Source of the DNA: CAVPJC01 sp963705155
GTDB taxonomy: Bacteria > Chloroflexota > Anaerolineae > Anaerolineales > UBA4823
Assembly: GCA_963705155.1 (NCBI GenBank)
Contig: CAVPJC010000003.1
Location: 58,368 to 122,367, forward strand
DNA: 64,000 nucleotides
Direction of reading: 5' to 3'
A program made the position numbers and the translations under genes. The notes under the pieces are model-generated. The model searched no databases and had not been told where the DNA came from. It saw nothing but the letters and a program-made list of their open reading frames with translations. Of the stretch, positions 7,805 to 15,426 are shown piece after piece. How positions within the stretch are numbered: the stretch's first letter is position 1; each line of letters begins with the position of its first letter.

Positions 7805-9352
7805 TTGCCTGTTAAAAGCCTGATAAAACTCAGCGAATATCACGATTCGGTCTCGCTCATGCTGGTTGCGCAGGAGCTCACCCGCCTGACCGGCGTGGTG
7901 GATGTAGCCGTGGTCATGGCTACCGAGGCCAATAAAAATATCCTCAAGGAGGCCGGTCTGCTGACGCCTGAGGCCAGCGCCGCATCTCCCAACGACCTGG
8001 TGATCGCAGTGAACGCCGAGGAGAGCGCCCTGGATGCCGCCCTGACCCAGGCGGAGAAGGCGCTTCTGACCAGGCGGGCGCAGGCAGAAACCAGCGAATT
8101 CCGCCCGAAAACACTGCGTGGGGCCATTAAATCAACCCCAGCTGCCAACGTGGCCGTAGTTTCCGTTTCCGGACGCTACGCCGCAGACGAAGCCTGGGAG
8201 GCCCTGCATCACGGCCTGCATGTGCTGCTTTTCAGCGATAACGTCTCGCTCGAAGATGAAATTGCCCTCAAACGCTATGCCAGCGAACACGGACTGCTTC
8301 TAATGGGTCCGGGAGCGGGCACAGCCATCCTCAACGGTGTGGCGCTTGGTTTTGCCAATGTCATCCCGCCAGGGCCGGTGGGCATTGTTTCAGCGGCGGG
8401 CACCGGTTTGCAAGAAGTCAGCACGCAGCTTGCCAGGCACGGCGTGGGCATCACCCAGGGGATTGGAACCGGCGGGCGGGATCTGAAAGCAGAAGTGGGC
8501 GGCCTGATGATGCTGGCGGGTTTGAAAGCTTTGCAGGAAGACCCGGCCACGCAGATCATTGTCCTGATCAGCAAGCCGCCTGCGCCAGCCGTGGCCCACA
8601 ACGTTGTGAGCCAGGTGGGGATGAGCATCAAACCCACCGTGATCTGCTTCCTGGGGGGCGAATTCAACACCATGCCCAGGGGCATCCTGGCGGCGCGCAC
8701 CCTGGAAGAAGCGGCCAGCCTGGCTGCCCGGCTGATACTGCCGCGGAGCGACAGCCAGCCCTCGAGCTCGTATGCTGCCGACAAACTCGCCTCCGAATTG
8801 CGCGGGCGCTTGAAGCCTGGCCAGCGCTACCTGCGCGGCCTCTTTTCCGGGGGAACGTTGTGCTACGAGGCCCAGGTGGTCTGGCACGACTTCCTGAATG
8901 AGCCGGTGTATTCCAACGCGCCGTTGGATAAACGCCGCCAGCTTGCCGATTCGACGCACAGCCAGCAGCACTCGGCTATCGACCTGGGGGAAGAGGAATT
9001 CACGGTGGGACGCCTGCATCCCATGATTGACAACGACCTGCGCATCCGCCGTATCCTGCAAGAAGGGCGCGACCCGGAAACAGCGGTGATCCTGCTGGAT
9101 ATCGTCCTGGGCTACGGCGCCCATCCCGACCCTGCGGCCGAGCTTGGCCCGGCGGTTCAGAAAGCCCGCGCCCTGGCTGGAGAGGCCGGCCGAGAGCTGA
9201 TCGTGATCGCCTCCGTGACGGGCACGGAGCAAGACCCACAGCGCCTGAGCCAGCAATCCCGGGCTATGGAACAGGCGGGTGTGATCGTGTGTGAAAGCAA
9301 CGCCGCCGCGGCACGGCTGGCCGCCAAGATTGTAAATTTTGAACTTGCCTGA
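7805..9352 (+). CDS. fdrA: FdrA family protein (oxamate carbamoyltransferase subunit candidate)
   Basis: The 515-residue protein begins at a TTG preceded by GAGGAGG at optimal spacing. It has the succinyl-CoA-synthetase-like architecture of FdrA: a Rossmann CoA-binding-type region with GPGAGTAILNG (168-178), GPVGIVSAAGTGLQEV (190-205) and GIGTGGRDL (219-227), then a ligase-like half with LFSGGTLCYEA. In Escherichia coli FdrA belongs with YlbE and YlbF to the oxalurate-cleaving carbamoyltransferase. The DUF1116 partner follows after 2 nt and DUF2877 lies near the left edge. No carbamate kinase is visible, so ATP recovery from carbamoyl phosphate would depend on a gene elsewhere. Confidence 0.88.
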   Translation: MPVKSLIKLSEYHDSVSLMLVAQELTRLTGVVDVAVVMATEANKNILKEAGLLTPEASAASPNDLVIAVNAEESALDAALTQAEKALLTRRAQAETSEFRPKTLRGAIKSTPAANVAVVSVSGRYAADEAWEALHHGLHVLLFSDNVSLEDEIALKRYASEHGLLLMGPGAGTAILNGVALGFANVIPPGPVGIVSAAGTGLQEVSTQLARHGVGITQGIGTGGRDLKAEVGGLMMLAGLKALQEDPATQIIVLISKPPAPAVAHNVVSQVGMSIKPTVICFLGGEFNTMPRGILAARTLEEAASLAARLILPRSDSQPSSSYAADKLASELRGRLKPGQRYLRGLFSGGTLCYEAQVVWHDFLNEPVYSNAPLDKRRQLADSTHSQQHSAIDLGEEEFTVGRLHPMIDNDLRIRRILQEGRDPETAVILLDIVLGYGAHPDPAAELGPAVQKARALAGEAGRELIVIASVTGTEQDPQRLSQQSRAMEQAGVIVCESNAAAARLAAKIVNFELA

Positions 9353-9354
9353 CT

Positions 9355-10758
9355 ATGAACAATCCCAAGATCAACGATCTTTTTGGTAAACCCCTGACGG
9401 TGATCAATGTCGGCTTGAAAAGTATGGCGCAGTCGCTGCAAGACCAGCATGTAGCCGTGGTCGACGTCGACTGGCGCCCACCGGCCGAAGGCATAGCGCG
9501 CCTGCGCACCACCCGCCAGGGAGTGGATATCGAGGCCGCCAACCACGAGGTCTGCCAGCGCATCAAGCGCGGGCGGCCTGTGCTGGTGGGCATGGGCATC
9601 GCCAGGGATGTGATCCCCGGTATGCACGATCGTATGCTCCTGCACGCCGGTCCGCCGGTCTCCTGGGAGCGCATGTGCGGCCCGCAGCGCGGCGCGGTGA
9701 TTGGCGCCCTGATCTACGAGGGGATTGCCGCCGATGAAACCCTGGCTGCCGAGCTGGCGGCCTCGGCAGCGGTGGAGTATTCTCCCTGCCACCACCACCA
9801 TGCCGTAGGCCCGATGGCGGGCGTGATTTCGCCATCCATGCCGGTTTTCATCATTGAAAACAAGGCCTTTGGCAACCAGGCATTTTGCACGCAGAACGAA
9901 GGCCTGGGAAAGGTGCTGCGCTACGGCGGGATGGGGCCAGAAGTGTATGCACGCTTGAAATGGATGGAGACAGACCTGTATCCCACCCTGAGCCGCGCCC
10001 TGGAAAGCCTGCCAGAGGGCATCGATCTGCGCAGCCTGATTGCCCAGGCCCTGCACATGGGCGATGAATGCCACAACCGCAACCGGGCGGCTACATCGTT
10101 GTTCCTGCGGGCAATCGGCCCGGCGCTGGCGCGCACCAACCGGGATAACGAGACCCTGGCGAAGGTTATCGAGTTCATCGACCGCAACGATCACTTTTTC
10201 CTCAACCTGAGCATGCCGGCCGGAAAGGCCATGCTGGAACCCGCCGAAGGAGTGCCGGGCAGCAGCATCGTCACGGTGATGGCGCGCAACGGCACCGATT
10301 TTGGCATCCGCATCTCGAGCATGCCGGAGCGCTGGTTCACCGCCCCGGCCGGCAAGGTGCAGGGGTTGTACTTCCCGCAGTTCACCGAAGATGACGCCAA
10401 TCCCGATATCGGCGACAGCTCGATCACGGAAACAGCCGGTTACGGCGGTATGGCCATGGCAGCCGCCCCGGCCATCACCCAATTTGTGGGCGGCACGCCG
10501 CAAATGGCTTTACAAACCACCCTCGAAATGTATGAAATCACCGGTGATGAGCACGATCAATTTACCATCCCGGCCTTCAATTTCCGCGGCACACCCTGCG
10601 GGATCGACGTGCGCAAAGTGATGGAAACCGGCATCCTGCCGCAGATCAACACCGGCATTGCTCACAAAGACCCCGGCCTGGGCATGGTGGGCGCTGGCAC
10701 CTTGCGCGCCCCCGAACAGTGTTTCAAGGACGCCCTGGAAAGCTTTTCAACACTTTGA
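9355..10758 (+). CDS. DUF1116 protein, YlbE/AllG-like
   Basis: A 467-residue DUF1116 protein, 2 nt after fdrA and presumably translated with it. A His cluster (SPCHHHHAVGPMAG, about residues 143-156) and a long conserved C-terminal region ending in GMVGAGTLRAPEQCF fit the family. YlbE is the second component of the bacterial oxamate carbamoyltransferase. Assignment to DUF1116 is confident; that this copy acts on oxalurate rather than another N-carbamoyl compound is inferred from context, since no allantoinase or ureidoglycolate genes are present. Confidence 0.85.
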   Translation: MNNPKINDLFGKPLTVINVGLKSMAQSLQDQHVAVVDVDWRPPAEGIARLRTTRQGVDIEAANHEVCQRIKRGRPVLVGMGIARDVIPGMHDRMLLHAGPPVSWERMCGPQRGAVIGALIYEGIAADETLAAELAASAAVEYSPCHHHHAVGPMAGVISPSMPVFIIENKAFGNQAFCTQNEGLGKVLRYGGMGPEVYARLKWMETDLYPTLSRALESLPEGIDLRSLIAQALHMGDECHNRNRAATSLFLRAIGPALARTNRDNETLAKVIEFIDRNDHFFLNLSMPAGKAMLEPAEGVPGSSIVTVMARNGTDFGIRISSMPERWFTAPAGKVQGLYFPQFTEDDANPDIGDSSITETAGYGGMAMAAAPAITQFVGGTPQMALQTTLEMYEITGDEHDQFTIPAFNFRGTPCGIDVRKVMETGILPQINTGIAHKDPGLGMVGAGTLRAPEQCFKDALESFSTL

Positions 10759-10803
10759 TACAGACGGGCTCTGATCCAATTCACCTACAAGGAGAATAGA
10801 AAA

Positions 10804-11685
10804 ATGAAATTCATCGATCTGACCATACCCCTGGGGATTGCCACGCCCCCCTGGCCCACCTACGAACCCCTGCAAGTGAAATATTTCAAACGCCTGGCGC
10901 CCAATGGGGCCAACGGGCAGGTGGTGACCCACTCCAACCACCTGGGCACGCACCTGGATGGCGAAATTCACTTCCACACTCCCGGCAAGGATATTGCTTC
11001 GCTGGACATGGACTTTCTGGTGCACGAGGCTGCGGTGGTGGACCTGAGCGATGTGTGCGGCGATTACGATGTGTACACCAGCAAGATGGTCGAAGAGCGG
11101 GTTGAGGTGCGCGAGGGCGATATCCTCATCATCCACACCGGCTACCATCATTTTGGCTGGGATATGCCCACTGCCAACGAGGTGCGCTACATGGTGATGC
11201 ACCCGGGACCCGACCGCGAATTTGCCGAATGGGCCAAGGCCAAAAAACTGCGCTGGATCGGCGTGGATTGCGGCAGCGCTGACCACCCGATGAATACGAT
11301 TATCCGGGATTGGATGCCGCGCCAGGCGCGCCAGGCTGAGAAGGTGTTCAAGAAGAAATACGGCATGCCGCTGGCGGAGTTCTTCGACGACAGCAAATAC
11401 CAGCTCATGCACCTGGAAATGTTCCCCTACGGCATCATTCACGCCGAATGCGTGGGAGGCGAGATCGACCTGCTGATCAACCGTCGCGTGAACATCGGCT
11501 TTTTCCCGTGGCGCTTTGTCGATGGCGAGTCGTGCATCGGGCGCTGCGTGGCCATGCTGGAGGATGATGAATATGAGGAGCTGATGGCTAAAAAGGCCAG
11601 CATGCCTAAATCCCGCTTTGGCGATGCCTTTGACCCACAGCACGTGGAAAAGATTAACGCGATCAGCAAGGTGAACCTGTCATAG
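10804..11685 (+). CDS. Cyclase family metal-dependent hydrolase
   Basis: This 293-residue protein has the family metal motif HLGTHLDGEIH (His46, His50, Asp52, His56), seen in kynurenine formamidase, isatin hydrolase and related Mn- or Zn-dependent amidases. AAGGAG precedes the ATG. It lies 45 nt after the DUF1116 gene and 72 nt before a GNAT gene. Isatin hydrolase opens a cyclic amide, so a plausible job here is opening the ring of a hydroxylated N-heterocycle. The substrate is not readable from sequence. Confidence 0.8.
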   Translation: MKFIDLTIPLGIATPPWPTYEPLQVKYFKRLAPNGANGQVVTHSNHLGTHLDGEIHFHTPGKDIASLDMDFLVHEAAVVDLSDVCGDYDVYTSKMVEERVEVREGDILIIHTGYHHFGWDMPTANEVRYMVMHPGPDREFAEWAKAKKLRWIGVDCGSADHPMNTIIRDWMPRQARQAEKVFKKKYGMPLAEFFDDSKYQLMHLEMFPYGIIHAECVGGEIDLLINRRVNIGFFPWRFVDGESCIGRCVAMLEDDEYEELMAKKASMPKSRFGDAFDPQHVEKINAISKVNLS

Positions 11686-11757
11686 TGGACGGACAACCGG
11701 CCAATCTTATGCTGCAAGATCGAGAAGCTCATCTTATATTTACGAGGAGGTTACGCA

Positions 11758-12447
11758 ATGCCAATTGACATGGAATTGGAGACTGTACTGCGGCCAACAC
11801 AATATCCAATGGCGCCCTACCCGCCCAAAGTGATCACCCTGGCGAACGGCAAAAGGATGGTCATCCGCCAGGCCTCGCGCGAGGATGTGCCGGAAATCCT
11901 GAAATCCGTTCACCCGTGCTTGTTCATCGAGCGCGATTACTACGACATCGTCAGCGCACGCCTGTACGGCGAGCTGTTGGCCTGGTTTCGCTATCGGGTA
12001 AAGAGTGAATACTGCCTGATGGGGCAGGTGGATGGATATCTGGTGGGTATTGTCAACGGCCGCCTGGAAAACGAAAAGGTCGGTATGAGTTACCACACGC
12101 TGGCCATCGATCGCGGCCTGCGCATCGGTTCACACCTGTTTGCCGCCAAGATGGAATACCACATGGATTACCTGGGGCAAGACGAGGTCCTGATCGTGGC
12201 CGAAAGCCCGATCGGCTTCCGGCGCTGGATGGTGGAATACCCTCTCGAACCCACTAAAATCCCGCACGAACTGGGCGGCGGCGACTCGTGGCGGCTGACC
12301 CGCGAGACGTATCTCAAAGCCAAGCCGCGGCTGGTGGTTGGCGAGCGCCCGGTTCCCGATGATTTGTGGGAAGTGGCCACGCGCGACATTTTATTCGCAG
12401 ATGATGATACCATCCGCGAACGCATCGCCGGATTGAAAGGAAGATGA
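11758..12447 (+). CDS. GNAT-like N-acyltransferase
   Basis: The 229-residue product has a GNAT fold core: a beta-strand region (YLVGIVNG), then TLAIDRGLRIGSHLF, which matches the acetyl-CoA pyrophosphate loop R-x-x-G-x-x. GAGGAGG stands 8 nt before the ATG. It is 4 nt upstream of the thiolase-like gene, so it is part of the operon and could acylate a pathway intermediate. The extended C-terminus with HELGGGDSWR is not recognised. GNAT membership is likely; the substrate is unknown. Confidence 0.6.
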   Translation: MPIDMELETVLRPTQYPMAPYPPKVITLANGKRMVIRQASREDVPEILKSVHPCLFIERDYYDIVSARLYGELLAWFRYRVKSEYCLMGQVDGYLVGIVNGRLENEKVGMSYHTLAIDRGLRIGSHLFAAKMEYHMDYLGQDEVLIVAESPIGFRRWMVEYPLEPTKIPHELGGGDSWRLTRETYLKAKPRLVVGERPVPDDLWEVATRDILFADDDTIRERIAGLKGR

Positions 12448-12451
12448 GGCC

Positions 12452-13642
12452 ATGAGAGATGTAGCGATTATCGGAGCCGGCATGATCCCGTTTGGCCGGC
12501 GAGATGAAGACACGCTGATGGACATGCTGGCCTATGCATCGCTGAAAGCGCTGGACGATGCCGGTCTGGGGGATGGCAGCGTGGATGCGGTCTACGTGGG
12601 GAACATGGGCGCCGGGATGATCCAGCACCAGTCAGCCATTGCCAGTTCGCTGGTCGACCGCTTGAGCTTGCTGCCGGCAGCCGCCGAAACGATTGAAAAC
12701 GGGCCGGCTTCGGGCGGCTCGGCGGTGAAAAACGGCCTGTTGGCCGTGGCTTCAGGTTACTACGACACCGTACTGGTAGTGGGCGGCGAAAAGATGCGCG
12801 AGGTCACCGGCTGGCGCGCTACAGATTTTGTAGCCACCATGACCCACCCCACGGCCGAATATCCCTACGGCATCACTCTCCCCGGTATGGCGGGCATGTT
12901 CACCCGGCTGTACATGGAAAAATACGGGGTGACGCGCGAACAACTGGTGGCAGTGGCGCTCAAAAACCAGGCCATGGGCACGCTCAACCCATACGCCCAT
13001 GTCGAAATGGCGCTTTCAAAAGATGGCATCTTCGATAACCAGGCTGCCATCGTCAACAATCCCGTGGTCGCCGACCCGCTGCACCTGTACGATGCCTGCC
13101 CGGTAAGCGATGGCGCCGCGGCGTTGGTGATCTGCCCGCTGGAAATGCTCAAAAACCCGGCCAAACCGCCGGTACTCATCGCCGGTTTTGGACAGGCCAC
13201 CGACAACCAGACCCTGCAGGAACGCAGCGATCCCACCGACCTGAAAGCAGTTACCCTGGCAGCCCAGCAGGCCTTTGAACGGGCCAAGCTCAAGCCATCG
13301 GATATCCATGTGGCTGAGCTGCACGATGCCTTCACCATCCTGGAAATTGCCGAAAGTGAGCATGTCGGTTTCTTCAAGAAAGGGGAAGGTGGAAAAGCCG
13401 CCCTGGATGGCAAGACCCGCCTGGGAGGGCAGCTTCCGATCAACCTTTCGGGCGGTCTCAAAGCCCGCGGCCACCCGGTCGGGGCCACCGGCGTGGCGCA
13501 GATCGTGGATATTGTCTTCCAGCTTCGCCATGAGCTGCCCAAAAGCCGCCAGGTGAAGAATGCGCAGAACGGCTTTACGATCAACTTCGGCGGGTTTGGC
13601 AATAATGTGCTGGCCTTCGTGCTGCGGAGGGTAGATCAATGA
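12452..13642 (+). CDS. Thiolase-fold protein lacking the nucleophilic Cys (Ltp2/SCP2-like)
   Basis: The 396-residue protein is a clear member of the SCP2/archaeal thiolase branch, with HDAFT (291-295) and SGGLKARGHPVGATG (His341). At the position of the reactive Cys, where relatives read ACASGG, it reads GPASGG with Pro85, so a normal Claisen thiolysis is unlikely. It overlaps the DUF35 gene by 4 bp. In steroid side-chain degradation Ltp2, a thiolase homolog without that Cys, is a retro-aldolase that needs a DUF35 partner. By analogy this pair may cleave a C-C bond of an acyl-CoA. The Cys loss is seen directly; the aldolase role is inferred. Confidence 0.85.
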   Translation: MRDVAIIGAGMIPFGRRDEDTLMDMLAYASLKALDDAGLGDGSVDAVYVGNMGAGMIQHQSAIASSLVDRLSLLPAAAETIENGPASGGSAVKNGLLAVASGYYDTVLVVGGEKMREVTGWRATDFVATMTHPTAEYPYGITLPGMAGMFTRLYMEKYGVTREQLVAVALKNQAMGTLNPYAHVEMALSKDGIFDNQAAIVNNPVVADPLHLYDACPVSDGAAALVICPLEMLKNPAKPPVLIAGFGQATDNQTLQERSDPTDLKAVTLAAQQAFERAKLKPSDIHVAELHDAFTILEIAESEHVGFFKKGEGGKAALDGKTRLGGQLPINLSGGLKARGHPVGATGVAQIVDIVFQLRHELPKSRQVKNAQNGFTINFGGFGNNVLAFVLRRVDQ

Positions 13643-13996
13643 AAAAAGAAATCGGTATCACGGCCTTTAAGTGCAAGAAGTGCGGCCGGCTGCATTATCC
13701 CTTTCACGATCGCTGCCTGGACTGCAAAGGGCGTGAGTTTGACACGCTTAAACCACAGGGAATGGCCAAGCTTCTGACCTATACCCGCATCTACAACCTG
13801 CCGTGGGGTTTCGACCAGCGTTATCTCGTCATCGGCGTGGTCGAATTTGAAAACGGCGTGCGCGCCATGGGTCAAATCAAAGCGGATGAATTCGACCGCT
13901 TTAAACACCGGTATGATGATGCGACCCGGATGGGAGCCGGTGCGGGTGCAGTACGGTGAAAATGTTTACGGTCTGATGCTGGATCCGGCCGGTTAA
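13639..13996 (+). CDS. DUF35 OB-fold zinc-ribbon protein (frameshifted near the C-terminus)
   Basis: The N-terminal rubredoxin-like zinc ribbon uses Cys12, Cys15, Cys26 and Cys29 (CKKC and CLDC), followed by an OB fold (TYTRIYNLPWG, VVEFENGVRAMGQI). The uninterrupted frame stops at 13959, but a one-base shift around 13901-13910, at an AAA/CC run, restores the usual ending with PVRVQYGENVYG and a stop at 13994-13996. DUF35 proteins dock on thiolase-fold enzymes and bind acyl-CoA. The 4-bp overlap with the thiolase-like gene supports a heteromeric complex. Confidence 0.8.
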
Positions 13997-14022
13997 GTCC
14001 GTTCATCGACTTAGGCTGCACA

Positions 14023-14055
14023 ACGGAGCCGGTCAGCGCCGGCTCCGTTTATTTT
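14023..14055 (+). terminator. Strong factor-independent terminator of the hydroxylase/FdrA operon
   Basis: ACGGAGCCGG (14023-14032) and CCGGCTCCGT (14039-14048) form a perfect 10-bp stem with a 6-nt loop, followed by TTTATTTT. It lies just behind the DUF35 gene and marks the end of the operon that begins at the permease. Confidence 0.85.
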
Positions 14056-14124
14056 GTTACACCATATTTTGGTGCGCCTTCTGCCAGCATATTCGATCCA
14101 AAATCAGGGTAAAATCAACCCGCC

Positions 14125-15324
14125 ATGAGCCTGTCGAAAACAACCGAAACCATTCCTGCCGTCCAGCCTTACGCCTGGGTGGTCCTTGCCGTAGTCTTCC
14201 TGGCAAGCGTGGCCGCGCCGCTTAACCAGATGAAGGTGCCGCCCATTATGCCGGTGCTGATGAGCGCCTTTGACCTGAGCCTGGTAAACTCAGGCCTGTT
14301 AATGTCGGTATTTGCGATTACGGGGTTGATCTTGGCGCTGCCATCCGGGGTTGTCTTGCAGCGTCTGGGGTTAAAAACTACGGGCCTTCTGGCGTTAGGC
14401 GCCCTGGTCACCGGATCGGTGCTGGGGGCGGCTGCTTCCAGTTATGCAATACTGCTTGCCAGCCGGGTCATCGAGGGGACCGGGATGATGCTGATAGCCG
14501 TGGTCGGCCCGGCTGCGATCGCCGCCTGGTTCCCTTCCGCAAGACGGGGCGCTCCGATGGGAATCTGGGCGACCTGGTTTCCGGTTGGCAGCCTGACGAT
14601 GTACCTGCTGGCTCCAAGGCTGGCATCGGCGCTGGGCTGGCAATCTGTCTGGTGGTTTGGCGCCGGTTTCGCCGGGCTGGTTTTCATTCTCTTTGCAGTT
14701 TTTATGCGCACGCCTGCAAAAGCCCCGGGGATGCTCGATACTGGAGGAGTGAGAAAGGGCCTCTCCCAGGCTCTGGCAAATCCCAATATCTGGCTGCTGG
14801 GCCTGGCATTTGCCGCCTACAACCTGGGCCTGGGAGGCAGCAACACCTATTACCCGACCTTTTTATCGAGCGTACGCGGCATGGATATCAACCTTGCCGC
14901 CGCAACTGCCAGCCTGACCACGATGATTGTGCCTTTCGTAGCACCCACTGCAGGCATGCTTTCGGATAGGATCGGCTCCCGCAGGCTGGTGTTCACCTAT
15001 CCTTTCCTGGTTATATGCGCCATGATGCTCCTGCCTTACAGGATCACCGGATGGATGATCCCTGCCTGGCTGATCGGGATGGGTCTGGTGGTGGGGGTCA
15101 TCCCAACCGCCATCTTTTCAGCCGCGCCTGAGGTGATGGGCAAACCGCAATGGGCCGGACTGGGGATGGCAGTGGTGATGCTCGGCCAGAACCTGGGCAT
15201 GTTTGCAGGCCCAATGATCTTCGGCGCGGTAGTGGAGCATGCCGGCTGGATCACAGCCGGAAACGCCATGATCCCGGTGCTGCTGACCGGTTTCATCGCT
15301 GCCTGGTTTGTAAAAGTACGCTGA
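14125..15324 (+). CDS. MFS transporter
   Basis: A 399-residue, 12-helix major facilitator protein. The loop 2-3 signature is recognisable as GVVLQRLGLKTTG, and the loop 8-9 equivalent reads GMLSDRIGSRRL. It resembles the CynX/NimT-type branch, but no substrate can be named. It stands alone after the operon terminator and converges on the subtilase gene. The ribosome binding site is weak (AGGG about 15 nt upstream). Confidence 0.8.
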   Translation: MSLSKTTETIPAVQPYAWVVLAVVFLASVAAPLNQMKVPPIMPVLMSAFDLSLVNSGLLMSVFAITGLILALPSGVVLQRLGLKTTGLLALGALVTGSVLGAAASSYAILLASRVIEGTGMMLIAVVGPAAIAAWFPSARRGAPMGIWATWFPVGSLTMYLLAPRLASALGWQSVWWFGAGFAGLVFILFAVFMRTPAKAPGMLDTGGVRKGLSQALANPNIWLLGLAFAAYNLGLGGSNTYYPTFLSSVRGMDINLAAATASLTTMIVPFVAPTAGMLSDRIGSRRLVFTYPFLVICAMMLLPYRITGWMIPAWLIGMGLVVGVIPTAIFSAAPEVMGKPQWAGLGMAVVMLGQNLGMFAGPMIFGAVVEHAGWITAGNAMIPVLLTGFIAAWFVKVR

Positions 15325-15426
15325 AAAAGAACCCCCTCCCCTGCAAGCAGGAGAAGAGGGCGATTATGGTCAAAGTCCACGACTTACCCTGCGAAATCAG
15401 GGGAGAGCCGCGGCCTGGTCAGTTCA

